A stretch of DNA of 64,000 bases from Epiperipatus broadwayi (Eukaryota; Onychophora; Udeonychophora; Euonychophora; Peripatidae): contig JAQFVV010006231.1 in NCBI GenBank assembly GCA_028023455.1, forward strand, positions 9,671,848 to 9,735,847, in the 5' to 3' direction. This document shows, one piece after another, positions 22,623 through 35,564 of this stretch. The position numbers and the translations under genes are program-made. The notes under the pieces were generated by a model. That model saw nothing but the letters and a program-made list of their open reading frames with translations, did no database searches and had not been told where the DNA came from. The first letter of the stretch is position 1. The number at the start of each line of letters is the position of its first letter.

Positions 22623-23949
22623 TGTAACGTTTATTTATATACGTTGCAAATATATTGGCATTTGGTAAAAGCTAAAAAATAACGTACAGTGAAAGTTAAA
22701 CTATTTTTTCGTATTTTTTTAATGTAATTAGAAATAAAAGTAGAATTGGAGAGAACAAAAGACATAAATTATCAATCTAAATAAGAGAAAGTAAAAATAC
22801 TTCAACTAATTAAAGATGGCAGAATTTTGCTGAAAAAAATAAAGACTTTGTTACATAAATTTGATAAAGAATATATAAGATTATCAACGTATATTTTGAC
22901 AAACAAAAGATATGAGCAGAAGTCGGAAAACTGGGCCTCTAGTATAAAAGGCAGAGGCCAGTTTGAAGAACATCTTGTTCCGTTAGTCTCTCTAGTCGGT
23001 CCTGGAGAACAATAATACAACCAGGATCACCCTACACTGAAATAATTTGGCAAGTCGGAGTGAACCGGAGCTTCTGCGAACATCGTGCCTGAAGATGTAC
23101 ACCAGGAAAAGCCTTCATGACTGACTAGGAGAATGGACCACAAGATCAAATAATAACCAAAAGGCCGAGCTCATTCTACCCAAAAAACTATGCATAGTTA
23201 TCCACTACTGAATTCACAAAACTTACCGGTAAGTTATGCTTCATTATCCTGATTGTGACAAAGTTAACCATTTTAAAAACTACTTGTAAAAATAAGCTTA
23301 TAATAGGATCCCGATAGAGACTTTAATTTAATTGATCAAGAGACTCTTATTTAACCAAGAACTTTGTAATTAATTATTCAGCAGTTATTTTTTTATTATT
23401 AATGTTTCACGTCAGAATTAAGTGTGTTCTCTCCAATTTATTTGATAAATAATTTATATCAAACATTTTTTTAATCTATTAGAATAAAAATATTTCTAAT
23501 ACCAATTTTCATTTGTACGTTATTAATAATAGTTATTATTTTTTATTATTAAATTTATTATTAGTTTAATAAGATTTAAAAATTACCTTTGCCAATATGT
23601 TTCAATAAGCCCAGGAATAATAATCTTGAAAAAAATAATTCTCATTACGGTATGATGTAATACCAATTAAGTTAAAAGTATTCTTTTTTTTTTATTTGCG
23701 AGATGTGCTGGCGACAGATTTCAGCAGTCTCTTTAGAATAAAAGGACCTGGCGCCCATATGGAATAAATTAAAAGCTGATTTTGTCAATAGCATAATTCT
23801 CAACAATTAATAGGCCAAGTTTGATCAGGAAATATAGTTATGTTTTTTTAGAAATAGAAATACAACTTTCTTCTTTTCGACATAACTTGATCAACTCGCG
23901 TGCAATTTATATTAGCGTGTAGAGGCCTAGCAAAACGGAAAACGTTATA
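22623..23949 (+). mobile_element. probable solo LTR
   Basis: Begins TGTAACGTTT and ends AAACGTTATA, an imperfect inverted pair of the TGTAACG...CGTTACA type used by many Ty3/Gypsy LTRs (the last CA has decayed to TA). Both sides carry ATATATATATAT (22611-22622 and 23950-23961), read as a target duplication, although AT repeats make this ambiguous. Inside, TATAAAAG at 22943 sits in a GC-richer GGCCTCTAG...GGCAGAGGCC context followed by a CTCTCTAGTCGGTCC leader-like stretch, as expected at a U3/R border. No internal protein genes adjoin it. The length (1327 bp) is long for an LTR. Confidence 0.55.
22943..22950 (+). promoter_or_regulatory. TATA box of the putative LTR
   Basis: TATAAAAG, about 320 bp into the element, flanked by the imperfect inverted pair GGGCCTCT and AGAGGCC. 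Transcription would be expected to start about 30 bp downstream (about 22975). Antisense to liprin-alpha. Confidence 0.45.
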
Positions 23950-23961
23950 ATATATATATAT

Positions 23962-26900
23962 GTCACCTATAATTATTAAAGTTTTTCTTACATTTGACTG
24001 GCAATAAAATCACATCTTTAATGTACTTTGATTCTCTAAAATGACATTTGAGTGGATATCTGCTTAACTGTAACTGAAAACAACCTACTTAGATGAATCT
24101 GTTATATATGTATATTCCTCAAATATGAATTCATTGATTAAAAGATATAAAAAGGAGAATAAAGATTAACATAATTCATTCTCTCAACTAAAGTAAAATT
24201 ACTTGATAGGATATTACATTTATAAAAATGCTTAATAAAACTTCACCCCTCCTTCATTTTTGAAAATTTGTGTTTCAAATGTCTTTTCATATTTGAAAAT
24301 AAAACAAGAGCAGTTTCTATTCTAGAGTCACCTATAGAAAGCTTGAGTAACAAGTGATTACCTGATGATACTGTGTTTAAATTCCCACCTCTAGGCTAAT
24401 TTCATCAATAAGGCTTAGAGATTCAAAGCTGGGAATAAAGCAGTTATGCATCTATCAACCTCCTTTAACATAATTTTACTATTCAAGTGCAAAGCCTGAA
24501 GTTAAAAAGCAACCATAAAATTTTGGATCAAAGACTACCTGCTAATTAGTTATATAGATCTGAAACCAGGTCAGTAATTTTATATTTTAAGATCCTCAGT
24601 TCTTTAATAACTGTAGGTAGTTTCTAGATAAATAACTAGATTTCTTCCAATTTTAAAACCCAAGCAACCATCAGAAAACAGTTTGGTAATAAAAATTAAA
24701 ATGCACTATCATCTGATAATTAATTATTACTCAAACTTAATATAGATGGAGCTAAGGAGGAGAACTGCTTTTGTTTATCATATATTGCATAAGCTAAAGA
24801 ATGAAATGATTTATTATCTCTATATCCAGCTACAATTAGTGCATTTTCAACTATTTGGTTTAATATTCCTGAATGTAAGAGCATTAGAAAACTATTTTAA
24901 TTACTTTTGGAATATAGATAGTTTTTGACTTAGGGAATAAACTGAGAATTTTGCCCAAATCACATTTTATACAAGTCAAATTTCCATTTCAGATGTTTGT
25001 TTACAATTAAATATTGTGCAAAGACATGTACATATTTTTTAACAAATGAAAATAAGCACTACAATATATCATAACAGATATACATATGTCAATTAGATAT
25101 GTAAGAAATAAGGGCTGCATTGACTCACACATAACATTTTTCAATATTTTGTACTTTATATAAGAGAAAATTGTTTCTAAATGCAGATTTATACCAGAAG
25201 ACATTTGATTGCATCTATATTTTATAAAACAAAATGTATGAATATCTTTTCTGTAAATAAACAAAAATATAAACAAACAAAAAATAAAAACATAAAAATT
25301 TGTAATTGCAATTTTTTGGACTAATAGTAAGTACCCTTACTAACTTCAAAATTTTAATATTACAATTTAGACATAGGTAATCATATTTATGAATGTTTAT
25401 TAAGTAATATCAAAAAAACATAATTTTATTTCTCAGTTTTTTTCTTTCAGAAGTTGATATGTTACAATATTTTGTGAGATAAAATATTGTCTAAATATAA
25501 AGCCAGAAGCTTTATAAAATTTTAAAAAATTTGTAAATATCTTTTTTAAGCATTAAAATGAAAATTACAGAAACATAGAACTGATTAAATATTTTTTTAT
25601 TGCTTCAGGAAACCTAATTTGTATGGATAATTTACCCCAAAATCTGAAATGAATATTGTAAATTGGAATGACTGTATAATTTTGAAATCAATATTAACTT
25701 AACATGAAAACAATTTAAGAATCATCTATCCGCTGATAACAAAATTGCTATTCTTAAAAAAAAAACCAAACAGAATATCAACTAAAGCAAGTGTTTAATT
25801 ACAATAAAACTAGATTATTTTGATATACTTTAAGATTAATGTCAACATTTCATTGTTTATTTTGTTTGGAAAAAAAAAGTATAGTATAGGGAGTGTTTTA
25901 TAATGTGAATGAGTGACTCCACACAGCAAATATATAAATGTCAATTTATTATTAATAACTACATAATTTATTTAAAATTTTGTTTGTATTATAATCTTAA
26001 TTTGTACACGCATACTATATATATAAAAAGGGGTCTGCATTATATATATGTGTGCAATGAAATGTATTGTACACTTACTGTATATTAAACAATATGTAAT
26101 GAAGTCAATGCTTTCCAGCAACTGTGATATATATGTGAAAAAGATTTAGAACAAAATATAGCAGATATTGTGGCTCCTTTATATTTATTTTACTTTTCTA
26201 TCTTTTCTGAAAATTCAGACTAAGTAAGCAATTAAAATAAATATCAGTTAATACACACGTGCAATCAAATTAATATGATTAATTAATTCATTTAAGATAC
26301 TTTACATTAGCAAACTTAATTCGAAGTAAATTTTAAACAGGAAAAAAAAAAGATTCAATTCAATTGCTAAAGATAATAAGCAAGATTTAGATATTCACAA
26401 TCCAGCTTATTTCTTTATTTCATTGTTATTGAGAGCTACAGTTAATTATTGTTTCGCTGTCAGTAAATATAATTTTTCTAGTATATCACTTTAAATGTTC
26501 AAAGGAGGTTTAGAATAAAGAGAATATAAATTGAAAATTAAAGTTCAATTAAAGCTCCATTTGCTAACCCCTTGCAAACACAACTCTAATCAAAAATAAT
26601 TAAAGTTTAGCATTTTACTTACTGCTTTTCTCAAAAGATGGCGGTATTTACTAGTATTTAAAAAAAAGTGACCTTTTCAACAATTAATATATGGAGAGGA
26701 AAAATTGATTGTAATAATTTAGCTATTATTAAATGCTGACATTAAAATAATTTTAAAGAAAAAAAAAATCTTTTAAATTAAAAATACAGTTTAAAACAAT
26801 TTGTCTTGCCAGGTCTTTATTTCTTAACTTTCTTACCATTTATGTTATATAAATCATGCTACGAATATCGTATATATACATATGTATTCTCATTAATCCA

Positions 26901-27046
26901 TAAACATATCAAGTTAATGTATCCAACTCAATATTACTCAAGAATGACCTATTCATTTTTAAAGCATTCTTCATGAAACTGTAAAAAAATAGCATAGAAG
27001 TTAAGTCATTATCTCTTGTGTTGTCATTATTGACTATTATAAATAT
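23962..27046. other. AT-rich intron, no recognised element
   Basis: No gene seen. A segment at about 24320-24440 (TTGAGTAACAAGTGATTACCTGATGATA..., TTTCATCAATAAGGCTTAGAGAT) is mirrored by a similar but diverged stretch at about 57190-57280, a likely old dispersed repeat. The rest is low complexity. Confidence 0.4.
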
Positions 27047-27058
27047 AAAAATCCATTC

Positions 27059-27167
27059 TGTCAAGCGCTATTAGCCGAGAGGTCATCGCGGCCGCCTTGC
27101 AAGCAAGTAGTTGGTTGCAGACGGTTGTGGGTTCGCGTCCCGGCCGGTGCTATGACATATGGAAAAA
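27059..27167 (+). mobile_element. tRNA-derived SINE, copy A (best preserved)
   Basis: The A-box TAGCCGAGAGG at 27072-27082 matches the Pol III consensus TRGYNNARNGG perfectly. The B-box GGTTCGCGTCC at 27130-27140 differs at one base. The 47-bp interval between them suggests descent from a class II tRNA with a long variable arm (Leu/Ser-like; A boxes of the form GGCCGAGNGG are typical of those). The end GGTGCTATGACATATGG leads into poly-A. Target duplication AAAAATCCATTC at 27047-27058 and 27168-27179. Confidence 0.93.
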
Positions 27168-27179
27168 AAAAATCCATTC

Positions 27180-29635
27180 CATAAAAAAAAACAAAAAAAC
27201 TAAATTGATCGTAATAAACATGTTTTTGTTTTCTTATTATTTTATTGCAAATTTTTAAAAGTCTTGACAAAACAACGATATTCATTGGTCAAATCAACAT
27301 GCACAACTAGTGGTCCACTGGCTGCAAGCAACCCTTTATGACTTTCTACGTGAAAACCTTTAATTTTAAAAATAATTTGAAGTGTTTTCTATATGTTATA
27401 AATTTTAATCAATTTATTTTTATAAGTTAATTTTTGTATAAAAAGTTTAAACTAATATTGATAATACAATTGTTTAAAATGAAATCAAAATTAAATTAGA
27501 TACAATGAATTATATAAAAGAAGATATAGATAACAACAAATGACGAAGGGTAGTATTAAAATTTTGTGCCTCATAATACAGGCAATAAATTATTTATACC
27601 CTTTATATTATATATATCCAATTTTTAATTTAAATTTTATTTTATTAAACAAGTAAAATGAAAATTTTTAAAAAGTACTAACACAATTATATATATTATT
27701 TTAAAATGATACCTGCATTATTTTAATACCACAACTATAACTCTTAAAATAGTAACAATTCTCTCCATACAGTAATGATATTTTAGTGGACTTAGCAACA
27801 AGTATTACAATCAAGCCAGCGATCATTTTTAATGCCAATCTGCTTTTGTCCATCATATCATTAACTAATAACTCAAATATAAAGCTACATCATTAACAAG
27901 TATGACATTTTAAAACTGTCACAAAGGCTTCTTGCATAATTAAAATACAATAGATAAATACTTTTAAAAGATATTAATTATACAAATAATTTTGTAATAT
28001 ATAATTTAGAGCATTGAGGCATCCTCTATTAAGCTCATTGTAAAATAAATTGTGATATATATATAATCCATTTCGAATGTATGGCTATTTAATTTCATTT
28101 TTATTAATAAAAATCAATTTCCAGAGCAAACCTGACTTTTAACCATTTTTTAGCCAAATCTGTGATATTGCTAGTTTAAAAATTACCTGGATGGTGTTTA
28201 AATGCTCTAATACTGATATCTATTTTGTAATTTTACACTGAATGAATCCAACAGAATGGTAATGAATTTATATTTTACAGACACTAGAAGTTATTAATAG
28301 GTAAGAAGCTTAATAATTTAAACATTAACCTAAAAAATTACAGCATTTGTTCATTATATTCTAAAGCAGAAATGATTCTAAAAGTAATTTTTATGTTTCA
28401 AGCTTGTAATATAAAATGTATTTTACTTTTTATAATTATATGTTCTAAAAGAGATTTACACTTGCATCATGGAAATCAGTGTAAAAAAACTATAATGTTC
28501 TGTCTAATATAAGTAAACTTTTGGTTTTTTTTCTTTAAATAAATTTGTATCTTTTAACATTTTTTCATTATTTTACTTATATCTAAAATTAATTTTATTA
28601 ATCCTTTTAGGATTGTAAAAATCTGACATTTTCTATTGTGACACCTGGTGGAAGTTTTTGAAAATGTGAAACTTTCATTTCTGTACAAAATCTTTATTTT
28701 ATATTAATATTCAATAATTGGACTTTGTTTTTACAAACAAAAAATATTCTAAAAAATCATATTTGAACTTTGCAAATATTGAAAAAATGAGTTATAAATA
28801 AGATCAAAGGACGTAATATATCACACAACAATATGAAAATAAACATTCTTCAGAAAATAAATGATAAATTTTTAATTTAATTTTTTTAAAAATGTGAACA
28901 AACAAATATAGATTTATGATAAATCTATCAAATTCTGCTTTAAAATCAGATATTTGCTTCATAATTTTTATATTTGAAAAGATTATAACATTGCCAATTC
29001 TGAGAAGTGGTAACATTATATGATCAGTTTCACATGAAGTGTAATCAAATCTAAATTATGATTTCCTTTGTTAATATTATGGTCAGCATTATTAACTTTT
29101 ATTTTTACAAATAAAAAATATATAAATAAAACCAATATATATATTCTTTTTTGTTTTAAATATTTAACAATCAATTAGTATGTAAAAATAATCATAAATA
29201 TTTAATAAACAAGAAAAAATTATACTTTATTTATTTTCCAAAAATTTTCCATGAAAACAAGACTACAATGAAGTAACATTTAGAAAAAAGTTGTTTCTAT
29301 TGTAAACAATGAGTAAAGATATTTGATATTTGCTGACTATCCATAAAATACTGACCTTTTCAGATCTTTTTTAAATTAATAAATCAATTATTTAAAAAAC
29401 CCTATATGTTAATATCATTGTGATAATGATAAATTAGTGATCTAAAGTAGAACTATCATGTTATTTCTGAAATAAATAAGCTAGAGTTTTTAACAGAAAT
29501 GATTGCTTAAGAGTTAATAATTATATTAAAAAATAAGTTTTATTTTGCCAAATTTTTATGAAAAATTAAATACTTTAAAGATAACCTTTAGTTATATTAC
29601 ATAGCAATGGAAGAGTAAATAAACTCATGTTTAAT
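27180..29635. other. AT-rich intron with one palindrome-family fragment
   Basis: At about 27745-27790 AAATAGTAACAATTCTCTCC followed by ATACAGTAATG resembles the arm of the CTCCATATAGTAGTG palindrome family (see 51686 and 58741). Otherwise nothing recognisable. Confidence 0.45.
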
Positions 29636-29835
29636 ATATCACTATTTATTACATACATTTGCTATGAGTATATTCATAGCAGCAATAAAAGAGAAGTCAA
29701 TGTTAAAATAAAAGCTCATAGGTCAATCTATCTTATCAGTGATATTCAATGCATTAAAATCTATTTTGCATACATGTATATATAAAAGCAGACGTATGTG
29801 ATCTTATTTAGTTGTTACAAAAAAAAAAAGGTAAA
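29595..29835 (+). repeat. dispersed repeat of unknown type, copy 1
   Basis: Aligns with 30535-30785. Shared blocks in order: GAGTAAAT, TTTGCTATGAGTATATTCAT / TCTGCTACAAGTATATTCAT, AATAAAAGA.AAG, TCATAGG.CAATCT, CTATTTTGCATA.CA, and a terminal TACAAAA tract into poly-A. The poly-A-like ends suggest a retroposon, but no Pol III boxes are clear. The pair lies about 930 bp apart in the same orientation. Confidence 0.7.
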
Positions 29836-30534
29836 CATTTTTTTTTTTTAGAAAAATGTTTAAATGTATTAGAAATGTAAAGGGAATTCTTAAAATAAAC
29901 AAAAATAATTTAAAGAAATATTCAATCTAATATTTTTAAAGACATTAATCAAATAAATACTTCAGAGAAGTCAGTCTACTTCATCAATGAGAAAAAAAAT
30001 TAAATTAAGATTCTTTCTCCACCCCCACAGAAGAACTATATAAATAAATAAAAACTTCGAGAGCTATGACAATATTTATGGCAAATGATACAATTGTCAA
30101 GAGATTATCATCTACAAAAAGAGGTCAGCAAAAATTCAAAGAAAATTATTTTATTTGAATAAATGCAGGAATGTATGTATGCGAGCAAATCGTAGTATAT
30201 GTGTATCTGTTTGTTTGTAAGTATTTATTCTATTCCATCTCTGCTGCATTTACTGCTTCACTCACACAATAAGCATCAAAGCTGAAGTGAAATAAATATT
30301 TAGTTCTTAAAAACTAAGGTGTAAGCTGGGATTATGTTATTTTTAATATTTATAGTATGTGAAAAGACTCATAAATATAATAAAGTATTTATCTCAAATA
30401 ATTTATATTTGAAGCAAAGTGTAAAACTCATATCTTTAAATGATTATTATTTTAGCTGGGTGTAAAACTGCTTTAAAAAAAGTGCTATAATGATATATCT
30501 ATGTAAACATTAACATGTGAATAAACAATCAATT

Positions 30535-30785
30535 TCTAGAGTAAATTTCACTTTTAATTCAAGCTTAACATCTCACTACCTATTATTTGTATGTGCATCT
30601 GCTACAAGTATATTCATAAGTGCTAATAAAAGATAAGACTATGCTGAAATGAAGTTTCATAGGACAATCTCCTTACATCAATAACATTCAAAGTGCTGTG
30701 ATCTATTTTGCATATCACATATACACAAAGCCAGATCAGATACTGAACTTACTAGCTTTTACAAAATGTAAATACAAAAAAAAAA
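30535..30785 (+). repeat. dispersed repeat of unknown type, copy 2
   Basis: Partner of 29595-29835, sharing TACAAGTATATTCATAAGTG, TTTCATAGGACAATCT and ATCTATTTTGCATATCACAT blocks. Diverged by roughly a fifth of positions from copy 1, so either an old duplication or two separate insertions of one family. Confidence 0.7.
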
Positions 30786-31312
30786 TAGTTTATCATAGTG
30801 TTCTGCACTTAAGTCTTTAACTTTTATTACTGTAGGCTTCAATGCCTTATAGATATAACCTTAAGACTTTGACATCAATGTGGTCAGAAATTGATGATTA
30901 AAATGTTTGTAAAACTACCATAATTTTTTAAAAATTGTTTTCAATAACAAAATATTTTGGTTACTGCTTTTTTTTAATGTTTCATTCAGCATAGGTTAAA
31001 CCTCTTTTTAAAAATCCATTATTAATTCAAAATATACACCTTTATCCCACTTAGCAAGAACAGTTTGTCCCCCAAAACTCGTTAAAAAGGAATATTGTAT
31101 AAAGAACAAGGAGGTATAATGGTTTTCTATGGGACAAAATGTGGCTGATTACCCACTTAAAAATTACATTAAAAGCTATGAACAAAAACTCAATAAGTAT
31201 ATATATGTAATAATTTAAAATTTTTCTACATGATTATATAAACTGTGCTATAATTGCAAGGAAACCAAGTCACATATCATGTGACTTAATTTAATAAGCT
31301 TGTATTACAAAT

Positions 31313-31543
31313 GTTATATAATGAGCGTGCCAATAGCTCTTAATAAGATTTTTCAGAATATCTTTATTCTCAGACAGGTTTCTAGCTCTGGCTTTAGATA
31401 AAGTGCTGGGCCTGCCTTGATATTTTAAATCTAATGCTTGAATATTCTAGTGCCTCACTGACAAAAGCCAGAGCTAGAAACGGGTCTGAGAATAAGAATA
31501 TTCTGAAAAACTTGTTAAGAGCTATTGGCATGCTCATTATATA
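31313..31543. repeat. palindromic element, CCAATAGCTC family, about 80-bp arms
   Basis: Left arm 31313-31395 (ATGAGCGTGCCAATAGCTCT ... AGCTCTGGCTTT) and right arm 31464-31543 (AAAGCCAGAGCTAG ... CTATTGGCATGCTCAT) are reverse complements over about 80 bp with few mismatches and one or two small gaps, around a loop of about 70 bp. A diverged relative of one arm lies at 11260-11390. Confidence 0.88.
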
Positions 31544-32611
31544 TAAAAAAAAACTGTGCTATGTGTATTATGAGAAAGTGCAATTAAAATATATATGTAT
31601 GTATAATAATGCAACTTAAATCTATGTCAAAAAACCTAACTTAAAGTTGTTCTTTCCAGTGATAAATACATCAATCACAATAATCCAGCTTTCCGAGTCA
31701 TCGATTGCTCATTTTATGGTGCATTATTAGTTTCTAAATTCTTTAATGATCTTGGTTGTTTTGGAGAAATGCTCTAGATATTGATACCCGAGGATCTCTG
31801 CGGAAAAAGTTAGAATGAGTGATTGATGTGCTTCTTGGATTTTCTTTTCATATGGGATGCTATGATTTCATTATCTTGTTAAGTTTGGATACACCATATT
31901 GAAGTATATATATATATATATTTACATTTGCACTTCGACATTATATTACTTACATGAAAAATAAATAAATTTGATATATTTACATTTGTTACTATCATTT
32001 CATTAGATTTAAAAATTGTGGCATAGTAAATCAAAAGATTTCACGTTGTTTATTTATATATAATATTTAGTGAATTAAATGTGAAGGTATTTTAAGTTTC
32101 ACACTCGTAGTTCGAAATACTTGAGTCTGGCTTATTTATATATAAATTGAGGCATAGAAGAAGGTGGGTCCCATCTTTTTCTGATAGTTCTGACTTGTGT
32201 TTCAGAATTAAGAGGTCCACATGCAGTTATTATTACATCTGATTGGCTGTACGTTAGCATGTTTAAGGCACAGGTTTTGAAGGTTTAAGCCTTTCACGTT
32301 ATTATATTCCATTTAAAGGGTATGCTAGACTCTTAATTTTAAGATTCCATATTTTTATTTATTTATCTGAGAGTGTATAGAGACTTTCCATTTTTATATG
32401 CTTAGTGTTTTTTATTATTATTTATATTACTAACCTTGATAAATACTTGAGCAGATATTAGTAATTTTCTTTTATCTCACCTGTCCCCTTTTCATTAAAA
32501 TTCATCTAGGTAAGCTTGATTTGCATTTCCTACAGACTGTAAATCTTTTGGCTGGTGGTTTATTGAGTGTATTCTTGTTTTTCCTAAATCAGAAAATTTG
32601 TTTTCTTCTAT

Positions 32612-33283
32612 TTAAGATTACGCATAATCGCAATCTTTTCTGATTCTATTTTATTGTCTTGTATTTGGGTCAACCGTGAACTATCTTGAACGTGGTTAAT
32701 CATGAGCTGTTCTGCAGATATATGACATTCTTGGTCATGAGGTTTTATTCCGGGCCAAGAAAAGCTCACCTGTGCTGTTTCGTTGTATTCCTTGCAAGAC
32801 TGTTTAATTTTTGAAATCTCTAAATGAGCAAACTGGAATTAGTTTTTATAAATCGCTAGAAGGAAAACATTATAATACCCTCTTTTTAAATCATAGGTGA
32901 GAAAACAACTTTATCTGTCAGAGTATTTAATGTTTTCTAAACTCTCATACACTCTTTGATAAATACTCTAAATGAATCCAGGTCAAACTCTTATATTTTG
33001 TTTGTCTGAGATTTATTTTATTTTTGAATTTAATAAACTTGAAAAATTATTTAAAATTACTTTGGCTGATGTTTGTCTCTGGTGTTCCTTTCTCAATTGT
33101 CTGAACAATATTAAAGATCTCTTTCATCATCATCAACTTTTGATCACGATAAATTAAATTTTCTAGGTCGTTATAGTGATGCCCTTGGTGATCAAAAGAA
33201 GATAGAAGTGACTGGTAAAAAAATATATATGAAAACCGTAAGAATTTTTGTTCATATGAGTGCCAAAAAACTTTTAAAAACAC
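32612..33283 (-). pseudogene. retroelement-like coding relic of uncertain type
   Basis: Three minus-strand pieces look protein-like in a non-coding background. 33283-33047 ends with EIFNIVQTIEKGTPETNI. About 32905-32850 reads FLTYDLKRGYYNVFL, which resembles reverse transcriptase motif A of LTR/DIRS-type elements (DLKxGYxxV). 32833-32615 is a 70-codon frame with SFSWPGIKPHDQECH and QLMINHVQDSSRLTQIQDNK. Stops separate the pieces. No catalytic DD motif was seen, so the RT link is weak. The element type is unknown, and an unrecognised host exon cannot be excluded. Confidence 0.3.
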
Positions 33284-35564
33284 ATCGATATAAAAATAAA
33301 AAATTTAAAACTAATGCATAACAGAATTCTGCACACATTCTTATTATGTTAATTTAAAACAATGGTCCTTTTTAATTAGAAATGTTTTCACTTTTTTAAA
33401 ATTATAAATATTAATTAATAAATCAGATTTGAAAATTAAAAAAGTACATTTGATAAATTGCCTTCTTTTTAGTTGTTTTTTTTTTTAGCATGTATAGAGA
33501 GATTGTTAAATTATAACTATCCACAATTCATTAATTAAAAACGAACAAAAACAAAAAGGTAAACAATATATAAATAAGATTAAATAAAATTTAGATATCT
33601 CATTGCAGGGCAAAGGACTTAATACCATTACTGATCGTATGCATAGAAAGCCACACAAAGCTGGCTGGAACATTTCTGTGCATACAAAGTGATGCCATCA
33701 TGCATAGTGTAGTATTGACCGTAGGTTCAGTACACAGCAGAATTAAATGGCTGCTTACAGATCAGTAGTGTCGTAGTTTTGGCAGTGTCAAACGCATAAC
33801 GTGGCCGCTAAACGGCTACTATAATCATAGTGGTGTATTAGCCATAGGTTTGGACATGCAACCAGTATTATTCTGTGTTTTTGCACAGAAACAGCATCAC
33901 CAAGCAATGTACAGTGGCTATTTAACAACAACCAAACATTGAAAGATAAAGTTACCAATGGTGGCAGTTTTTGTTTTGCTCTCCAGTTAAAAACAACTAA
34001 ATATTCACTCACTATTTAATAAATACTGCTATTAATAGTTAAAATTATAAATATATAATAATAATACAAGTATTCATATTTGATTTCAGGCATAAGCGCA
34101 TGCTTTATATCTATGTCCAAAATTGACATGAATACATTGACATTGGATATAGAATGACCACAAAAGGTTGTGCAAAAGGCGATTTAAGGTAAGAAGTTTT
34201 GTCATGTGTTTAGTTTCTGAGTTTTTCTCATAGTAGAACCACCTTGTTTCTTTTGATCATAGCATATGAGCTTTCCAGATGAACACTGATAAGTTAAATA
34301 CAGAAAACTCAAATTCAGTGAGCAAGGGTCATCATAAACTCTTAACATGACTTACCTAAAGTAGAAGCATATATGGAAAAAGACAAAAAAGTAGCCACTA
34401 TAAATAGAAAGATGATTTAAGGATGTTTTTGTCATTCCAGGAAAGTAAAATGAACTTATTTAATATATTCTCCCATATTTGTGACATTTTATTCCAAGCT
34501 ATGTTACACAAAGATACTAAAATTTGTGGACAATAGAAATTTTAAACACACACAATCTCATATATATGTAGTTGTGTGCATATTATTATATATGCATTGT
34601 CAATATTAAAAAAAATAGTGTGGAAAATTAATTTTTTTTAAATGATGATTTAAAATTTTAGTCTTTAAATAGCTTCAATAAGCAAAACAAATACTCCCCA
34701 AGCAAAAAAAAAAAAAGAGGTGAGATTTGCCAATCATGTTTTACCATCTATAAACAATAACTAGACTGCCCAGATAAATAATTGAATATATTTGTAAAAA
34801 TAAAATTGTGAATATTACTACACATTAACAGTGAGGTAATAAATTTTATTCTACGATTTAATTGTTCATCACATATACATACAATTTGATTATCTTAAAA
34901 TATATATATATATATGTAAATTAATATATCATATACAAAAATCGTAAAGTGGATCTCATAAATTAGTGGCCACATTAAATAAATCTTAATTTTTTTGGGG
35001 TAGATATTTTAAGTCTTTATAATAGGACTACCATCAATATTCATGTGGTTGTTTTGGGAAATTGTTTTTATCTTAATAGTGATATAAATCTCTGAATTGA
35101 AAGTAGCACAGAACTTATCAACATTTTGTCATCTATCAAAAAAAAAAAAACAACTAAAAAAAGTCAATAACTAATCATATATAGAAAAATTTCATCTGAT
35201 CGACAGAATTTGTATCAAAGAACTTTCTAGTTGAAAACACATCATATAGAAATTTGATATATATACGAGGTTTTGGGGTCCCCCCCAAGTCACGTGATTC
35301 AAGTTCTAAATTATTTGCGTTTTTGCGTACTTTTTTATCACTTAGATGTGTCAGACGATGTTCTTGGTTGTTTTTTGAAATTCAAAATGGTGGAGATCAC
35401 GTACAAAAAAAGCACCTCCAATTATCCCATGATTGAATTTTGAGATGAATCATAGATAGATTTGGAATGCCATTTGAATTATATTAAATTTGTTCTTTTG
35501 ATCTCATATATATGAAAATATTTTAATATTGGAAATTATAAAGAATAAAAAAATAAAATTAAAG
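33284..35564. other. intron with a GC-richer patch of unknown nature
   Basis: 33600-34010 is clearly less AT-rich than its flanks (CATGCATAGAAAGCCACACAAAGC..., GTGGCCGCTAAACGGC...) and contains a 74-codon minus-strand frame without recognisable motifs, probably a degraded transposon. Poly-A and AT tracts follow. Confidence 0.35.

Noticed and set aside
23749-23757. TGGCGCCCA as a tRNA-Lys-type primer binding site.
   Set aside because: It lies inside the putative LTR rather than just after it, is not preceded by CA, and pairs for only nine bases.
24320-24440. A SINE at 24.3 kb related to 57.2 kb.
   Set aside because: The similarity is limited to short blocks without Pol III boxes or target duplications, so it is kept only as a possible old repeat.
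26590-26660. A gtaagt donor after AAAAGCA on the minus strand near 26630 as a possible small exon.
   Set aside because: The only open frame is about 10 codons, the acceptor is poor and there is no liprin similarity.
27059-27140. A functional tRNA gene at the SINE.
   Set aside because: Acceptor stem arms do not pair, four related poly-A-tailed copies exist, and target duplications show retroposition.
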